In this document: positions 9,288 through 18,632 of the stretch, in pieces
How the letters are laid out: the number at the start of each line of letters is the position of its first letter
Numbering within the stretch: position 1 is the stretch's first letter
DNA from: Formicincola oecophyllae
GTDB taxonomy: Bacteria; Pseudomonadota; Alphaproteobacteria; Acetobacterales; Acetobacteraceae
NCBI RefSeq assembly: GCF_006542395.2
Contig: NZ_CP038231.1
Span: 1,550,001-1,614,000 of the forward strand
Length of the DNA stretch: 64,000 bases
Reading direction: 5' to 3'
Translations under genes and position numbers: made by a program
Notes under the pieces: model-generated
Databases searched by the model: none
The model's input: only the letters and a program-made list of their open reading frames with translations
What the model was told of the DNA's origin: nothing

Positions 9288-10409
9288 TCAGCCCAGATTG
9301 AGGGGGCGGGAGAGGGTGAGTCGCTCCCCACTTTCCTGACCTTCCGGGGCTGGCCCACCAGGGCTGCGCTCTTTGTGCACTGTGCCGATGAGGTGCGCCT
9401 CCTCCCCCATGGCGGCCAGGGCTTGCATGGTTTCTTCAGGCTTGGCGGTGATAAGCACCATGCCAACGCCGCAGTTGAAGACGCGCAGCATTTCCCCAGG
9501 TGCCACATCGCCTGTACGTGCCAGCCAGCTGAACACTTCAGGCACAGGCCAGGCGCCCCCATCCACTGTGCAAGCAAGGCCTTTAGGCAGGACGCGCGGC
9601 AGGTTGCCCGGCAAACCACCCCCTGTGATGTGCGCGCACCCTTTGAGGAGCCCTTTGCTGTGCAGTGCCAAAACGGTTTTCACGTAAAGGCGCGTTGGCT
9701 CCAGGAAGGCTTCAGCCAGGGTTTTGCTCTTGGCGAAGGGGGCTGGGGCATCCCAGCCCAGGCCGCTGCGGCGCACCACTTCCCGCACCAGGGAGAAGCC
9801 ATTGGCATGAACACCTGAAGAGGGCAGCGCGATGAGGCTGTCGCCATCAGCGATGTTGGCAGGCAGAAGCTGGCCGCGTTCAGCGGCGCCAACGCTGAAG
9901 CCGGCCAGGTCGTAATGGCCTGCGCTGTAAAGGCCTGGCATTTCGGCGGTTTCGCCACCCGTCAGCGCGCAGCCGCTTTCCTTGCAGCCCTGCGCGATGC
10001 TTTCCACAATGGCACGCGCCACATCGAGCGAAAGCTTGCCGGTCGCGAAATAGTCCAGGAAAAACAGCGGCTGCGCGCCTTGCACCACCAAGTCGTTGAC
10101 GCACATCGCCACCAGGTCGATGCCTATGCCCTCATGGTGGCCGTTTTCAATGGCCAGCAACAGCTTGGTGCCAACACCATCCGTGCAGCTGACCAGTACA
10201 GGGTCTTTGAAGCCAGCGGCCTTGGGGTCGAAAAGGGCGCCAAACCCGCCAAGGCCCCCCATGGTGCCGGGGCGGTCTGTAGCGCGGGCGGCTGGCTTGA
10301 TGGCCTCCACAAGGGCTTCGCCTGCTTCAATGTCCACGCCTGCCTGGGCGTAGCTTGCCCCTTTGGGAGCGCTGGGTGTGGGAGCGCTGGAAGGGGTCGG
10401 TGTATTCAT
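9288..10409 (-). CDS. purM: Phosphoribosylformylglycinamidine cyclo-ligase
   Basis: AIR synthetase, the fifth step of purine synthesis (FGAM to AIR, ATP-dependent). It has 373 residues. Recognisable family segments are [20 protein letters not shown] at the N-terminus, [33 protein letters not shown], and the glycine-rich [12 protein letters not shown]. The ATG at 10409 was chosen over one 54 bases upstream because the preceding residues are not conserved. A low-complexity Pro/Thr/Ser N-terminal tail (residues 2-14) precedes the enzyme. It is co-directional with purN; a 173-bp gap separates it from the GNAT gene upstream. Confidence 0.95.
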   Translation of the reverse strand: MNTPTPSSAPTPSAPKGASYAQAGVDIEAGEALVEAIKPAARATDRPGTMGGLGGFGALFDPKAAGFKDPVLVSCTDGVGTKLLLAIENGHHEGIGIDLVAMCVNDLVVQGAQPLFFLDYFATGKLSLDVARAIVESIAQGCKESGCALTGGETAEMPGLYSAGHYDLAGFSVGAAERGQLLPANIADGDSLIALPSSGVHANGFSLVREVVRRSGLGWDAPAPFAKSKTLAEAFLEPTRLYVKTVLALHSKGLLKGCAHITGGGLPGNLPRVLPKGLACTVDGGAWPVPEVFSWLARTGDVAPGEMLRVFNCGVGMVLITAKPEETMQALAAMGEEAHLIGTVHKERSPGGPAPEGQESGERLTLSRPLNLG

Positions 10410-10582
10410 AGTGGGGGAACGTCCCTGCTGGTGATAGTGGGCTGGAAAAAAGGTTAGGGCCAAAGCTGGCCCTATCTGGTCCTGTGTGGTGGGGTTCTTA
10501 CCATGGTTTGGGGGCGCTCACCAAGTTGGCTTGCCTGCCTTTCAAGCGGCTTGGCGACAGGCTGCACCACCAAGCTGGGCGG

Positions 10583-11047
10583 TTAGGCTGGGCGCTGGAG
10601 CGCGCGTGCCATGCGCACAAAGCCAACCCCACCTTCCAAGTAAGGTTCGCCAGCCTGGTGGAAGCCAAGCTTCTGGTAGAACCCCTCAGCGCCTGCGCGC
10701 GCGTTGAGCCACACCCCAAGCCTGCCCTGCCCAGCAGCTTCCGCCATGGCTTGGCCCATCAGCCAGGCGCCAAGACCGCGCCGCTGCCAGGCGGGGTGGG
10801 TGGCCACTTTGCGAATCTGCACAAGGCCCTGGGGGCGGTTGAAAACCGAAAGACAGCACACCACTAGCCCTTCAGGGGTGAGGAGGCCGTGGTGCGCCCC
10901 AGCCCCGTCATCAGCCAGCCTGCAAGCGGCTGGCGTGGTGCCTGGGGCGCCAAGCATCTGCCAACGCAACGCCAGGATGGCGCTGGGGTCCAAATGCGCT
11001 TGGTAAACCAGGCCGGCAGGGGGTGTGGTGGGGTTGTGGGCGTTCAT
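10583..11047 (-). CDS. GNAT-family N-acetyltransferase
   Basis: Predicted acetyl-CoA-dependent acetyltransferase of 154 residues. The acetyl-CoA loop is VATHPAWQRRGLGAWLM (motif A, Q/RxxGxG/A type), preceded by the beta strand GLVQIRKVA and followed by VWLNARAGAEGFYQKLGF, a standard GNAT ending. The ATG at 11047 follows an AGGAAAA site. The substrate cannot be told. It lies upstream of purM on the same strand, but 173 bp separate them, so shared transcription is only possible. It diverges from ppk. Confidence 0.8.
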   Translation of the reverse strand: MNAHNPTTPPAGLVYQAHLDPSAILALRWQMLGAPGTTPAACRLADDGAGAHHGLLTPEGLVVCCLSVFNRPQGLVQIRKVATHPAWQRRGLGAWLMGQAMAEAAGQGRLGVWLNARAGAEGFYQKLGFHQAGEPYLEGGVGFVRMARALQRPA

Positions 11048-11223
11048 GGGGTGTTTTCCTGATGGTTGTCCTTTGGCGTGCTTCCCCAGCCAAAGCCAAG
11101 TCTGGGCACCCAAGGGGTGCCGCACCAAGCCTGCGCACCGTTGCGGGACCGCGGGCCAGCTGCGGTTTGCAGGAATGCGCAGCACGCGGGGTGGGCCCTC
11201 CCCACAGCGCAGGTCCTTTCATG

Positions 11224-11239
11224 CTATAAACGCCCTATG
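11224..11239 (+). promoter_or_regulatory. Possible -10 box placed for a leaderless ppk mRNA
   Basis: The sequence TGCTATAAAC (an extended -10, with TATAAA at 11225-11230) ends only six bases before the ppk ATG at 11237, and no Shine-Dalgarno-like stretch precedes that ATG. With a normal distance to the start of transcription, the mRNA would begin at or next to the ATG. No convincing -35 box is seen. This is inference from spacing alone. Confidence 0.35.
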
Positions 11240-13591
11240 ACGAAGAAAACCACCACCCCTGCCGTGACACCTAATCTGAGCCCCACTACCCAGGCGCAGG
11301 GGGGTGGGCACGCTCAAGGCGCCGCAAGCCAGCCCAAGGCCCCACCCACCCCTGAAGGCGGGCTGACTGGGGAGAAGCTGCTTGCCAGCCCAGAGCGCTT
11401 CCTGAACAGGGAGCTTTCCTGGCTGGATTTCAACCAGCGCGTGATTGAGGAGGCCCGCAACCTCCGCAACCCCCTTTTGGAACGGGTGCGCTTCCTGGCC
11501 ATCAGCGCCAGCAACCTTGATGAATTCTATTCCGTGCGCGTGGCCGGTCTGGTGGGCCAGGTGCGGGAGGGCACAGCCGTTATCAGCCCTGACGGCAAAA
11601 CGCCTGCCCAGCAATTGGAGGCCGTGCGCCGTAAAGGCCGCGCCTTGAAGGAGGAGCAGCAGTCACTGTGGCGCCTGCTGCGGGCGGAGCTGGCAGGGGC
11701 TGGCGTTAGCATCATCAAGCCAGGCGCCATCAGCGCTTCTGACCGCGCTTGGCTGAGCGACTGCTTTGAAAAACAGATCTTCCCTGTGCTGACGCCGCTG
11801 GCGGTCGACCGTTCCCACCCCCTGCCCTTCATCCCCAACATGGGGTTGGCGCTGGTGCTTTCGCTGCGTGAACGCGCCCAGAAACCGGACGGTGCGGGCC
11901 GTGACCACCCTGAGCGCCTCCATGAGATGGACGGCATCGTGCTGCTGCCATCGCGCTTGCCGCGCTTCATTCGCCTGCCTGACCAGCCACCAGTACCTAA
12001 CGGCCAGGGGGAGGGGGCAGAACCAGCACAGCCCCAGGCCCGCTTCGTGCAGCTGGAAGACGTGATCGCGCTGTTTGGCTGCAGGCTTTTCCCCCACATG
12101 GACGTGACGGGCGCTGGTCTGCTGCGCCTTGTGCGCGACACGGACGTGGAGTTCGAGGATGAGGCTGAGGACCTCGTCAGCGCTTATGAAAGCGCGCTCA
12201 AGCAGCGCAGGCGCGGCGTTGGCATCCACCTGGAGCTTGACTCAGTCCTGCCCCAGGCGCTCAGCCGTGAACTGGGCGAGGAGATCGGCGTCAGCGGGCA
12301 CGACCTTGTGGCGCTGCCAGAGATGGTGGGCCTGGCCGATCTCAGCCAGCTTGTCAGCGCAGCTGGGCAACCAGCGCTTTTGTTCCCGCCTTACGTGCCG
12401 CGCCTGCCCCAGCGCATCCGCGAGTTTGAGGGGGACTGCTTCGCTGCCATCCGCGCTGGGGACCTACTTGTCCACCACCCCTTTGAAAGCTTTGACGTCG
12501 TGGTGAAGTTCCTGCAGCAGGCAGCGCTGGACCCTAACGTGCTGGCCATCAAGCAGACTTTGTACCGCACATCGCGCGACAGCCCCATCGTCCAAGCCTT
12601 GATTGAGGCCGCCGAGGCCGGCAAGTCCGTCACCGCTGTGGTGGAGCTGCGCGCTCGCTTTGATGAGGAGGCCAACATCCGCTTCTCCCGCGCGCTGGAG
12701 GCCGCCGGCGTTCAAGTGGTGTACGGCCTGGCCCACTACAAGACCCACGCCAAGCTCTCCCTCGTGGTGCGGCGGGAGGGGCGTGGCCTGCGCTCCTACG
12801 CCCATTTTGGCACAGGCAACTACCACCCCGTGACGGCGCGCATCTACACGGACCTCTCCTACTTCACTTGCAATGAGGATCTGTGCGCTGATTCAGGGCG
12901 GTTGTTTAATTATGTGACGGGCTGGGCGCGTCCTCAGCGCATGAACGCCCTCTCCTACGCGCCTGTGACGCTGCGCCATGACCTCCATGAGCTGGTCTGC
13001 GCTGAGATGGATAACGCGCGCGCAGGCAGGCCAGCCAGCATATGGTTGAAAATGAACAGCCTGGTGGACCCGGACTTGATCGATTTGCTGTATGAGGCTT
13101 CGCGCGTGGGGGTGCGCATCACCGCGCTTGTGCGCGGCATGTGCTCGCTCAGGCCTGGCGTGAAGGGGCTTTCAGACAACATCAAGGTGCGCAGCCTGGT
13201 GGGGCGCTTCCTGGAGCATTCGCGCATTTTCGCTTTTGGCAACGGCCACCACCTTCCCTCACGCGAGGCGAAGGTGTTCATTTCTTCCGCTGATTGGATG
13301 CAGCGCAACATGGACAAGCGCGTTGAAGTCATGGTGCCCATCCTGGAGCCAGCCATCCACAGCGCTGTGCTTGATGACATCTTGGCCCATGACCTGCATG
13401 ATAACCTCCAAACCAGGGTGTTGGGGCCGAATGGGGATTGGCGCCACGTTCCCTGCGCGCGCAAGCCGTTCTCCGCCCACGCTTATTTTATGGAGACGTC
13501 AGCCCTGCCAGCCCCGCCTGAGGCAGAACGTATGCCAGCCCCCTACACCCCCTTGGAGCGCCACCATGGTGGAGGATCCCATGTCAGCTGA
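11237..13591 (+). CDS. ppk: Polyphosphate kinase 1
   Basis: Membrane-associated enzyme that polymerises the ATP gamma-phosphate into inorganic polyphosphate. It has 784 residues. After a low-complexity first 50 residues comes the family N-terminus FLNRELSWLDFNQRVIEEA; later NLDEFYSVRVAGL, and the catalytic histidine region HYKTHAKLSLVVR (H504) with HFGTGNYHP nearby and FISSADWMQRNMDKRVEV at the end. The frame is open 57 codons upstream, but the ATG at 11237 gives a sensible start. Its 3' end overlaps ppx by 11 bases, so synthesis and breakdown of polyphosphate are coupled. Confidence 0.95.
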   Translation: MTKKTTTPAVTPNLSPTTQAQGGGHAQGAASQPKAPPTPEGGLTGEKLLASPERFLNRELSWLDFNQRVIEEARNLRNPLLERVRFLAISASNLDEFYSVRVAGLVGQVREGTAVISPDGKTPAQQLEAVRRKGRALKEEQQSLWRLLRAELAGAGVSIIKPGAISASDRAWLSDCFEKQIFPVLTPLAVDRSHPLPFIPNMGLALVLSLRERAQKPDGAGRDHPERLHEMDGIVLLPSRLPRFIRLPDQPPVPNGQGEGAEPAQPQARFVQLEDVIALFGCRLFPHMDVTGAGLLRLVRDTDVEFEDEAEDLVSAYESALKQRRRGVGIHLELDSVLPQALSRELGEEIGVSGHDLVALPEMVGLADLSQLVSAAGQPALLFPPYVPRLPQRIREFEGDCFAAIRAGDLLVHHPFESFDVVVKFLQQAALDPNVLAIKQTLYRTSRDSPIVQALIEAAEAGKSVTAVVELRARFDEEANIRFSRALEAAGVQVVYGLAHYKTHAKLSLVVRREGRGLRSYAHFGTGNYHPVTARIYTDLSYFTCNEDLCADSGRLFNYVTGWARPQRMNALSYAPVTLRHDLHELVCAEMDNARAGRPASIWLKMNSLVDPDLIDLLYEASRVGVRITALVRGMCSLRPGVKGLSDNIKVRSLVGRFLEHSRIFAFGNGHHLPSREAKVFISSADWMQRNMDKRVEVMVPILEPAIHSAVLDDILAHDLHDNLQTRVLGPNGDWRHVPCARKPFSAHAYFMETSALPAPPEAERMPAPYTPLERHHGGGSHVS

Positions 13592-15131
13592 ACCCGCCCC
13601 CCCTGACCAGCCAGCCCTATCTCCCCAGGCTTCAAGGCCTGAAGGGGACGGGCAGCGCGCCGCCATCATCGACCTGGGCTCCAATTCAGTGCGGATGGTG
13701 GTTTTCGAAGGGGTATCGCGCAATCCTGTGCCCATTTTCAACGAGAAGGCCACCCTGCAGCTTGGCAAAGGGATGCAGGCCACAGGCAAGCTCGGCGAAG
13801 GGGGGGTGGAGAAGGCACTGGACGTGCTGGCGCGTTTCGGCGCCATTGCCAGCGCCATGGGCGTGGGCCCTTTTGTGGTAATGGCCACTGCAGCTGTGCG
13901 TGACGCCACCAATGGCCCCGCCTTTGTGGCACAGGCGCGCCAGAAGCTGCCCAAAGCCCATTTCCGCATCTTGCGCGGCGATGAGGAGGCGGACTATTCA
14001 GCTGCTGGCGTCCTGTGTGCCGTGCCAGGAGCCGTTGGCGTGGCTGCTGACATCGGCGGCGGCTCCATGGAGCTGATCAAGATAGAGGACGGCGCCTACT
14101 CCCACGCCATGACCACCCACCTTGGCGTCATCAGGCTTTCAGAAGCCGCTGAAGGCTCTGTGGAGAAGGCGACCATCATCGCTAGCGCCATCCTGGCAGC
14201 CCAGCCTTGGCTGCGGGAAGGGGCCGGCAAGCCGCTCTACCTAGTGGGGGGGGCCTTCAGGGCGCTGGCCCGTGCTGAGATCGCGCGCACGCGTTACCCC
14301 CTTAACATGGTGCACCTCTTCACACTTTCCCCCCGCCAAGCGCTTGACCTAACGGCCTGGTGCCAAAGCAAAAGCGTTAAGGAACTTGAAAAAACCAAGG
14401 GTGTGCCGCGCAAGCGTGCAGCCCAGCTGCCCTTCGCCGCTGTTGTGCTTGAGCAGCTCCTCAAGCAAGTGCGCCCTAGCGAGGTCGTGTTCAGCGCTGA
14501 CGGCCTGCGTGAAGGCTGGTACATGCGCGACGTGGTACCCAGCACCGTCAGGGCTGAAAACCCGATGGACGCCCTTGCCCAGGAAATGGCCCAGCGCCTG
14601 GGGCGCAACGCCGCCCTGGCGCCAGCGCTCGTCCGCTGGACAGCGCCCCTTTTCAGCCCTGACGAGACGGAACCCCAAAAGCGCTGGCGCGCGCTGGCCT
14701 GCGCCTTCTCCGACATTGGCTCCTACGATCACCCCCAATACCGTGCAGCCCAGGCCTATCAGCGCATCCTGGTGTCGCATGGTGTTGGCTTCCAGCACCC
14801 TGCGCGCGCTTTCCTGGCCCTGGCTGTGGCGGTGCGCTACGAAATGGACCCTGACGACCCGACCCTCAAGCCATCGCGCAAAATCCTCAGCAAAGCGGAC
14901 TTCACCCGCGCTGTTCTGCTTGGGCAAGCCCTGCGCCTTGCCTACACGCTTTGCGCTGGCACAGAGGAGCTCCTGGCGCGCTATCCGTTGAAGGTGGAAG
15001 GACCCACATTGAGCCTCGACCTCAAGGCGGACGGTATGCGGATGGAGGCAAGCGTGGTCAAGCGCCGCCTGGCCAAGCTTGCCGCCAGCGCTGGCCTTGA
15101 AGGCGTCATCAAGGGGGAGGGCATGGCCTGA
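13581..15131 (+). CDS. ppx: Exopolyphosphatase (Ppx/GppA family)
   Basis: Hydrolyses terminal phosphates from polyphosphate (and possibly pppGpp). It has 516 residues. The actin-like ATPase fold motifs are visible: AAIIDLGSNSVRMVVFEG near residue 28, GDEEADYSAAGVL, and the phosphate loop ADIGGGSMELI. The C-terminal half matches the HD-like extension found in long Ppx proteins. The ATG at 13581 sits 6 bases after GGAGG and within the end of ppk; an ATG at 13566 lacks such spacing. Overlap with ppk implies translational coupling. Confidence 0.93.
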   Translation: MSAEPAPPDQPALSPQASRPEGDGQRAAIIDLGSNSVRMVVFEGVSRNPVPIFNEKATLQLGKGMQATGKLGEGGVEKALDVLARFGAIASAMGVGPFVVMATAAVRDATNGPAFVAQARQKLPKAHFRILRGDEEADYSAAGVLCAVPGAVGVAADIGGGSMELIKIEDGAYSHAMTTHLGVIRLSEAAEGSVEKATIIASAILAAQPWLREGAGKPLYLVGGAFRALARAEIARTRYPLNMVHLFTLSPRQALDLTAWCQSKSVKELEKTKGVPRKRAAQLPFAAVVLEQLLKQVRPSEVVFSADGLREGWYMRDVVPSTVRAENPMDALAQEMAQRLGRNAALAPALVRWTAPLFSPDETEPQKRWRALACAFSDIGSYDHPQYRAAQAYQRILVSHGVGFQHPARAFLALAVAVRYEMDPDDPTLKPSRKILSKADFTRAVLLGQALRLAYTLCAGTEELLARYPLKVEGPTLSLDLKADGMRMEASVVKRRLAKLAASAGLEGVIKGEGMA

Positions 15132-15236
15132 ACCACGCTTTGCAGCCTGGCTTTGGGTCTTGAGGCGCGCTTGGATGGGCGGCAAAGGGGGAAGGGGCGC
15201 CCAGCCGGGGATTTCCCCACCAAAACATTTTCAGAA

Positions 15237-15310
15237 AAGGGAAGCCGGCGACCACACCTTCAGGCCACCGGCTGCCTGGCCGTTCCGGGCAACCCTTCAA
15301 ACTCTCAGGG
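15237..15310 (+). ncRNA. Possible structured RNA with a three-way junction
   Basis: Pairing by eye: an outer stem AAGGG (15237-15241) with CCCTT (15293-15297); inside it a hairpin GCCGG (15244-15248)/CCGGC (15268-15272); and directly after it TGCCTGG (15273-15279)/CCGGGCA (15285-15291) with loop CCGTT. The 3' side reads GGGCAACC...AAACTCTCAGG, which resembles the 3' half of a glycine aptamer, but the matching GGAGAG strand is missing. No plus-strand gene follows, so it would be a free RNA, a decayed switch or chance. Confidence 0.3.
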
Positions 15311-15317
15311 GCACTGA

Positions 15318-15348
15318 TTGCTTGCTGACAGTGGTTGCTTGCTGACAG
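15318..15348. repeat. 14-bp direct repeat, two copies
   Basis: TTGCTTGCTGACAG occurs at 15318-15331 and again at 15335-15348, with a period of 17 bases. It lies directly 3' of the putative structured RNA. Function unknown. Confidence 0.85.
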
Positions 15349-15356
15349 CATGAAGG

Positions 15357-15386
15357 AAAAAAAGCTGGACCCAGGCCATGCTCCAG
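15357..15386 (-). terminator. Probable rho-independent terminator downstream of DUF4175 gene
   Basis: On the minus strand CTGGA (15386-15382) pairs with TCCAG (15369-15365), followed by C and seven T residues (15363-15357). The stem is only 5 bp, so strength is doubtful, but the T run is good. It lies about 160 bases after the DUF4175 stop. Confidence 0.4.
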
Positions 15387-15547
15387 GCTTCTGGCGCTTT
15401 TGTCGCGCACAGCTGCGCCCCTAACAACCTGAATTTTGTCTGGAGTTCTCTCCATTCTGCGTTCAGGTGCGTTCCGCCACTTTGACCACTAAGGGCCCTT
15501 TCCCCACCACCCTCCTGCCAAGGGCACCAGGCACTTTGTCCAGGCCT

Positions 15548-18500
15548 TCAAGGCGCTGCCGTGCCCCCCTGCCCTTCAGCAGTAGGGCCAGCAGGGGTGT
15601 CATTATGGGCACCATCAAGACTGCCAAAAGGCCGAACACTGTTGAGAAGCTGGTCGAGATACTCCAGCTCCCCCTCTGGGCGGGTGCGGTCTGTGGCGCG
15701 CTTGCGCAGTTCCTTCTCCACAGCGTGGGCCTGCTTGTGCGAATCCTCCCCAGGCAGCGCCAAGGTGTCGCTTGGCTGGTCGGCTTCACGCTGGCCATGG
15801 TCGCTAGGCTTGGCGCCCTGCTTTTTCTTGTGCGCGCGCATTGTGCGGCGGGATTGGCGCTCGCGCTCTTCCTGGGGGGAGGTGCTGTCGGCGCGGTCCT
15901 CCTCATCCTCGTCAGCGGCGCCATCACCACCAGCGCCTTGTCCGCCCTCCATGCTGGGGCCTTGCTGCCCGTCCTTGGATTTGTCCTGGTTTTTGTCGGG
16001 GCTTTGGGAAGGATTGGGGGAGGGTGGCGGTGGAAAGATCTCCATTGAACTGCCACTCTGGTTGTGTTGGCGGTGGCGGTCATGCAGCTGCTGGCGCGCC
16101 GCTGTCAGGTCAGCGATGACTTTCTTCAAAGCGACTACTGTACTGGCGTCATGGCGCCCAGCCTGGGCTGCCAGGACGGTTTTCATGTCCTCTACCGCCG
16201 CCACCAATCCTGGCAAGGGCTTTTCATCACCTTGCTGGGTGCGGGCACTCAAAACCATGGTAAGCATACGCAGCGCTCGCTGCGTGCCATGGTCGCGCAG
16301 GCGTTCATCGGCCTGCGCTGCGCCCGCAGTGGGGTTGAGGGCGATCATGTCTGGTTCTGATTGGTCAGCTGCCCCTGGCTGGCTGGGTGTGGCACTGCCA
16401 GGGACGCCTGCTATGCCAAGGGCGCGCAGGATCTCGTTGCTGGAAAGCTGCTCTGGCGGGCGTGAATCCTCCAAAGCTGCATGGCGTGCGGCCGCCAAGC
16501 GCTGCTGGGCGCTGTCAAGAAGCTTGGTTTCACGCTTGATGATGTGGCGCAGGGCGGCGTTCTGGCGCCTGGCTTCAGCGCGGGCCTGCTGCTGGGCCTG
16601 CATGGCCATGACGTCCATGGGCTGCGCTGGCCTGATGCCAGCGGCCATGGCTTCCAGCTGGGCCAGAAGAGCTAGGGCTTTAGCCCGCTCCCCTCCCGCC
16701 AGGAAGGTTTCAGTGGCAGGGCCCATTTCCTCCAAGCTCAAGGGGCCACTGGGCATGGCGAAGGAACCACCAGGGGCGTGCGCCACCAGGAAGTTCAACC
16801 TAGCCTTGAAACTGCTTGTGATGGCCTCCATGCGCCCGTGGAAGCGCTGCGCCTGCTTGGCTGTGGGCGCTTGGCCTTCAGCCCCAGCCAGAAGCGCTTG
16901 GCGCGCCCCAGCCAGAAGCGCCCTGAAGCGCGCCATGAGGAGGGCGTTCTCAGGCCCGCCCTCAGCTTCATCCTGGGCGATGTGGGCCAGGCTAAACAGC
17001 GTTTCAGACGTGGCAGCAGGCAGAGGGCTGCCTTGGACTGCCACTGTGGTGGTGGTGAGGTCAGCCAGCGCACCCCCAGAGCCGGCTGGTGCAGCCAGGG
17101 GCTGGCGGTAGGCCAGGGGGGCTTCATGCCAAGCGCGCCCCAGGGCGCTGCGCACCTTGAGCTGCCCAGCCTGGGGGGAGGGCTCAGCGTGGCGCGCGCT
17201 GTAAAGCAGCGCCAACTGCAGGCCGCTGCCAGGTGTGTGGCTGGCCAGATCAACCATGTTTTCAGCGATGGCGCCAGGGCTCTCCACCCCTAGCGCCCCG
17301 TTGCGCCTGATAGCCAGAAGGCCATTAGCAACGGCATCCGTTGGGGGCGGGGCAGGCTTGTTAAGCGTGAAGGTGGCTTCAGCCCCGCGCCCTTTGGCGC
17401 CATTCAGCCCCTCCGCCTCCAGCCAGGCGGTGACCTGCTGCCCTGCCAGCGGTGTCGCGCCCAAATGCACCATGGTGCTTTGCGCTTTCTTCAAAGGCGC
17501 CTTGTGGCCTGGGGGCAGGTCAAGCAGCGCCACCTTGAAGCGGTAAAGGGTGGGTTGGCCTGCTTTGCGCACCACCAACCAAACCTTTTTCACCCCCAAG
17601 GGGTCTGAAACCTGCCACGGCACAAGGGTGGCGCCACCTAAGGGGTGGGGCTTGGCGCCTTTTTTCCAGCCCACCTGAGGGGCTTGGGGAGGGATGACGT
17701 TGAAGCGCCATTGCCCCAAAGTACGGCCACGGCTGCGCAGCGCCACAACACCGTTGCTTTCCAGCATAGCTGAGAGGCGCCACTGCCCCGCCCCCAGATT
17801 CTGGGCCTTGGCGTAACCAATCCCCCACCCTGAAAATGCTGGCTGGCTGCGTGCGCCTGAAACCAGCGCCTCCAAATGGGTGCCTGCCGGCAGGGGGGCG
17901 CCTTTCAAAGTAATGGTGGCGCCAGGGGTACTTTCCAGGTAGCGCGCAGGCCCTGGCAGCCATGTTGGCGGCTGCACCCAAGCGCGCACTGTTGCCAAGG
18001 GCTGGGTTTCATCATCACGCCCTGGCACGAATCCAGCTGCCAGGCGACTTACCCCCACACCCAGCCACGCTGTTTGGGCAGGTGCTGCTTCATGCCACAA
18101 AGCAAGGCCTGTCCCCGCCACAGCCAGGGCGCCTGCCGCCCCCAGAAGCACGGCAAGGGGGTGGGCGCCTTCATGGAGGGTGCCCAAGGCAGCGCGCGTG
18201 CGTGCCTGGTGCGCCCGCCACACGGCCTGGGCCGCACTATCGCTGCTCAAGGCTGGGCGGTCAGCCAAAACAGCCAAAGGTTCATGGCGCAGGTGGGCAG
18301 AACGCTCTATCTGCCTGTCAAGGCTGGCAGGGCTTTGGGGGGGGCGCTTTTGCCACAGGCGCCACGCCCACCAAAAAGCTGCGCCGAACCAAAGTCCTTC
18401 CAGCCCACCATGGGCCAAATCTGGCATGGATTGGGGCACGCCCAGCCATGAAAGCGCCGCCCACACCACGCCAAAACCCACCACGACACGCGCAGGCCGC

Positions 18501-18616
18501 CACAGCTGCTTGAGATGCTGGCGCAGGGCGGCGTGGTGGCGCGCCACGCCTAGCTGGCGCAGGGGCGGGTTATGGTGGGGTGGTAGCGCCGAATATGTTG
18601 GTTGGGGGGCCGTCAA
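15548..18616 (-). CDS. DUF4175 / TIGR02302-type large membrane protein
   Basis: Long envelope protein (1022 residues) of unknown function, conserved in alphaproteobacteria next to lysA. Three hydrophobic segments lie near the N-terminus (around RVVVGFGVVWAALSW, LEGLWFGAAFWWAW and LAVLLGAAGALAVAG); then a large, presumably periplasmic, region with helical Gln/Ala-rich stretches; the C-terminus is Gln/Asp/Ser/Pro-rich and highly charged, with low complexity around residues 880-960. No ATG fits: the frame extends back into lysA, and the likeliest start is TTG at 18616, a few bases after GGCGGGA and 17 bp past the lysA stop; a GTG about 25 codons further in is an alternative. Probably co-transcribed with lysA. 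Confidence 0.75.
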   Translation of the reverse strand: MTAPQPTYSALPPHHNPPLRQLGVARHHAALRQHLKQLWRPARVVVGFGVVWAALSWLGVPQSMPDLAHGGLEGLWFGAAFWWAWRLWQKRPPQSPASLDRQIERSAHLRHEPLAVLADRPALSSDSAAQAVWRAHQARTRAALGTLHEGAHPLAVLLGAAGALAVAGTGLALWHEAAPAQTAWLGVGVSRLAAGFVPGRDDETQPLATVRAWVQPPTWLPGPARYLESTPGATITLKGAPLPAGTHLEALVSGARSQPAFSGWGIGYAKAQNLGAGQWRLSAMLESNGVVALRSRGRTLGQWRFNVIPPQAPQVGWKKGAKPHPLGGATLVPWQVSDPLGVKKVWLVVRKAGQPTLYRFKVALLDLPPGHKAPLKKAQSTMVHLGATPLAGQQVTAWLEAEGLNGAKGRGAEATFTLNKPAPPPTDAVANGLLAIRRNGALGVESPGAIAENMVDLASHTPGSGLQLALLYSARHAEPSPQAGQLKVRSALGRAWHEAPLAYRQPLAAPAGSGGALADLTTTTVAVQGSPLPAATSETLFSLAHIAQDEAEGGPENALLMARFRALLAGARQALLAGAEGQAPTAKQAQRFHGRMEAITSSFKARLNFLVAHAPGGSFAMPSGPLSLEEMGPATETFLAGGERAKALALLAQLEAMAAGIRPAQPMDVMAMQAQQQARAEARRQNAALRHIIKRETKLLDSAQQRLAAARHAALEDSRPPEQLSSNEILRALGIAGVPGSATPSQPGAADQSEPDMIALNPTAGAAQADERLRDHGTQRALRMLTMVLSARTQQGDEKPLPGLVAAVEDMKTVLAAQAGRHDASTVVALKKVIADLTAARQQLHDRHRQHNQSGSSMEIFPPPPSPNPSQSPDKNQDKSKDGQQGPSMEGGQGAGGDGAADEDEEDRADSTSPQEERERQSRRTMRAHKKKQGAKPSDHGQREADQPSDTLALPGEDSHKQAHAVEKELRKRATDRTRPEGELEYLDQLLNSVRPFGSLDGAHNDTPAGPTAEGQGGTAAP

Positions 18617-18632
18617 GTCCAGTCCCGCCAGG

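Larger units (their letters stand above)
15132..15547. other. Convergent gap ppx/DUF4175 with possible structured RNA
   Basis: This 416-bp stretch has no supported gene. It holds a GGGGATTTCCCC hairpin (about 15207-15218), a putative three-way-junction RNA (15237-15310), a 14-bp direct repeat (15318-15348), a 24-codon open frame without a ribosome site (15350-15424), and a minus-strand terminator-like hairpin (15357-15386). Details are in the separate entries. Confidence 0.6.

Noticed and set aside
15561-17111. Plus-strand open frame of 516 codons opposite the DUF4175 gene
   Set aside because: Ser/Arg/Ala-rich shadow of the minus-strand gene with no recognisable features.
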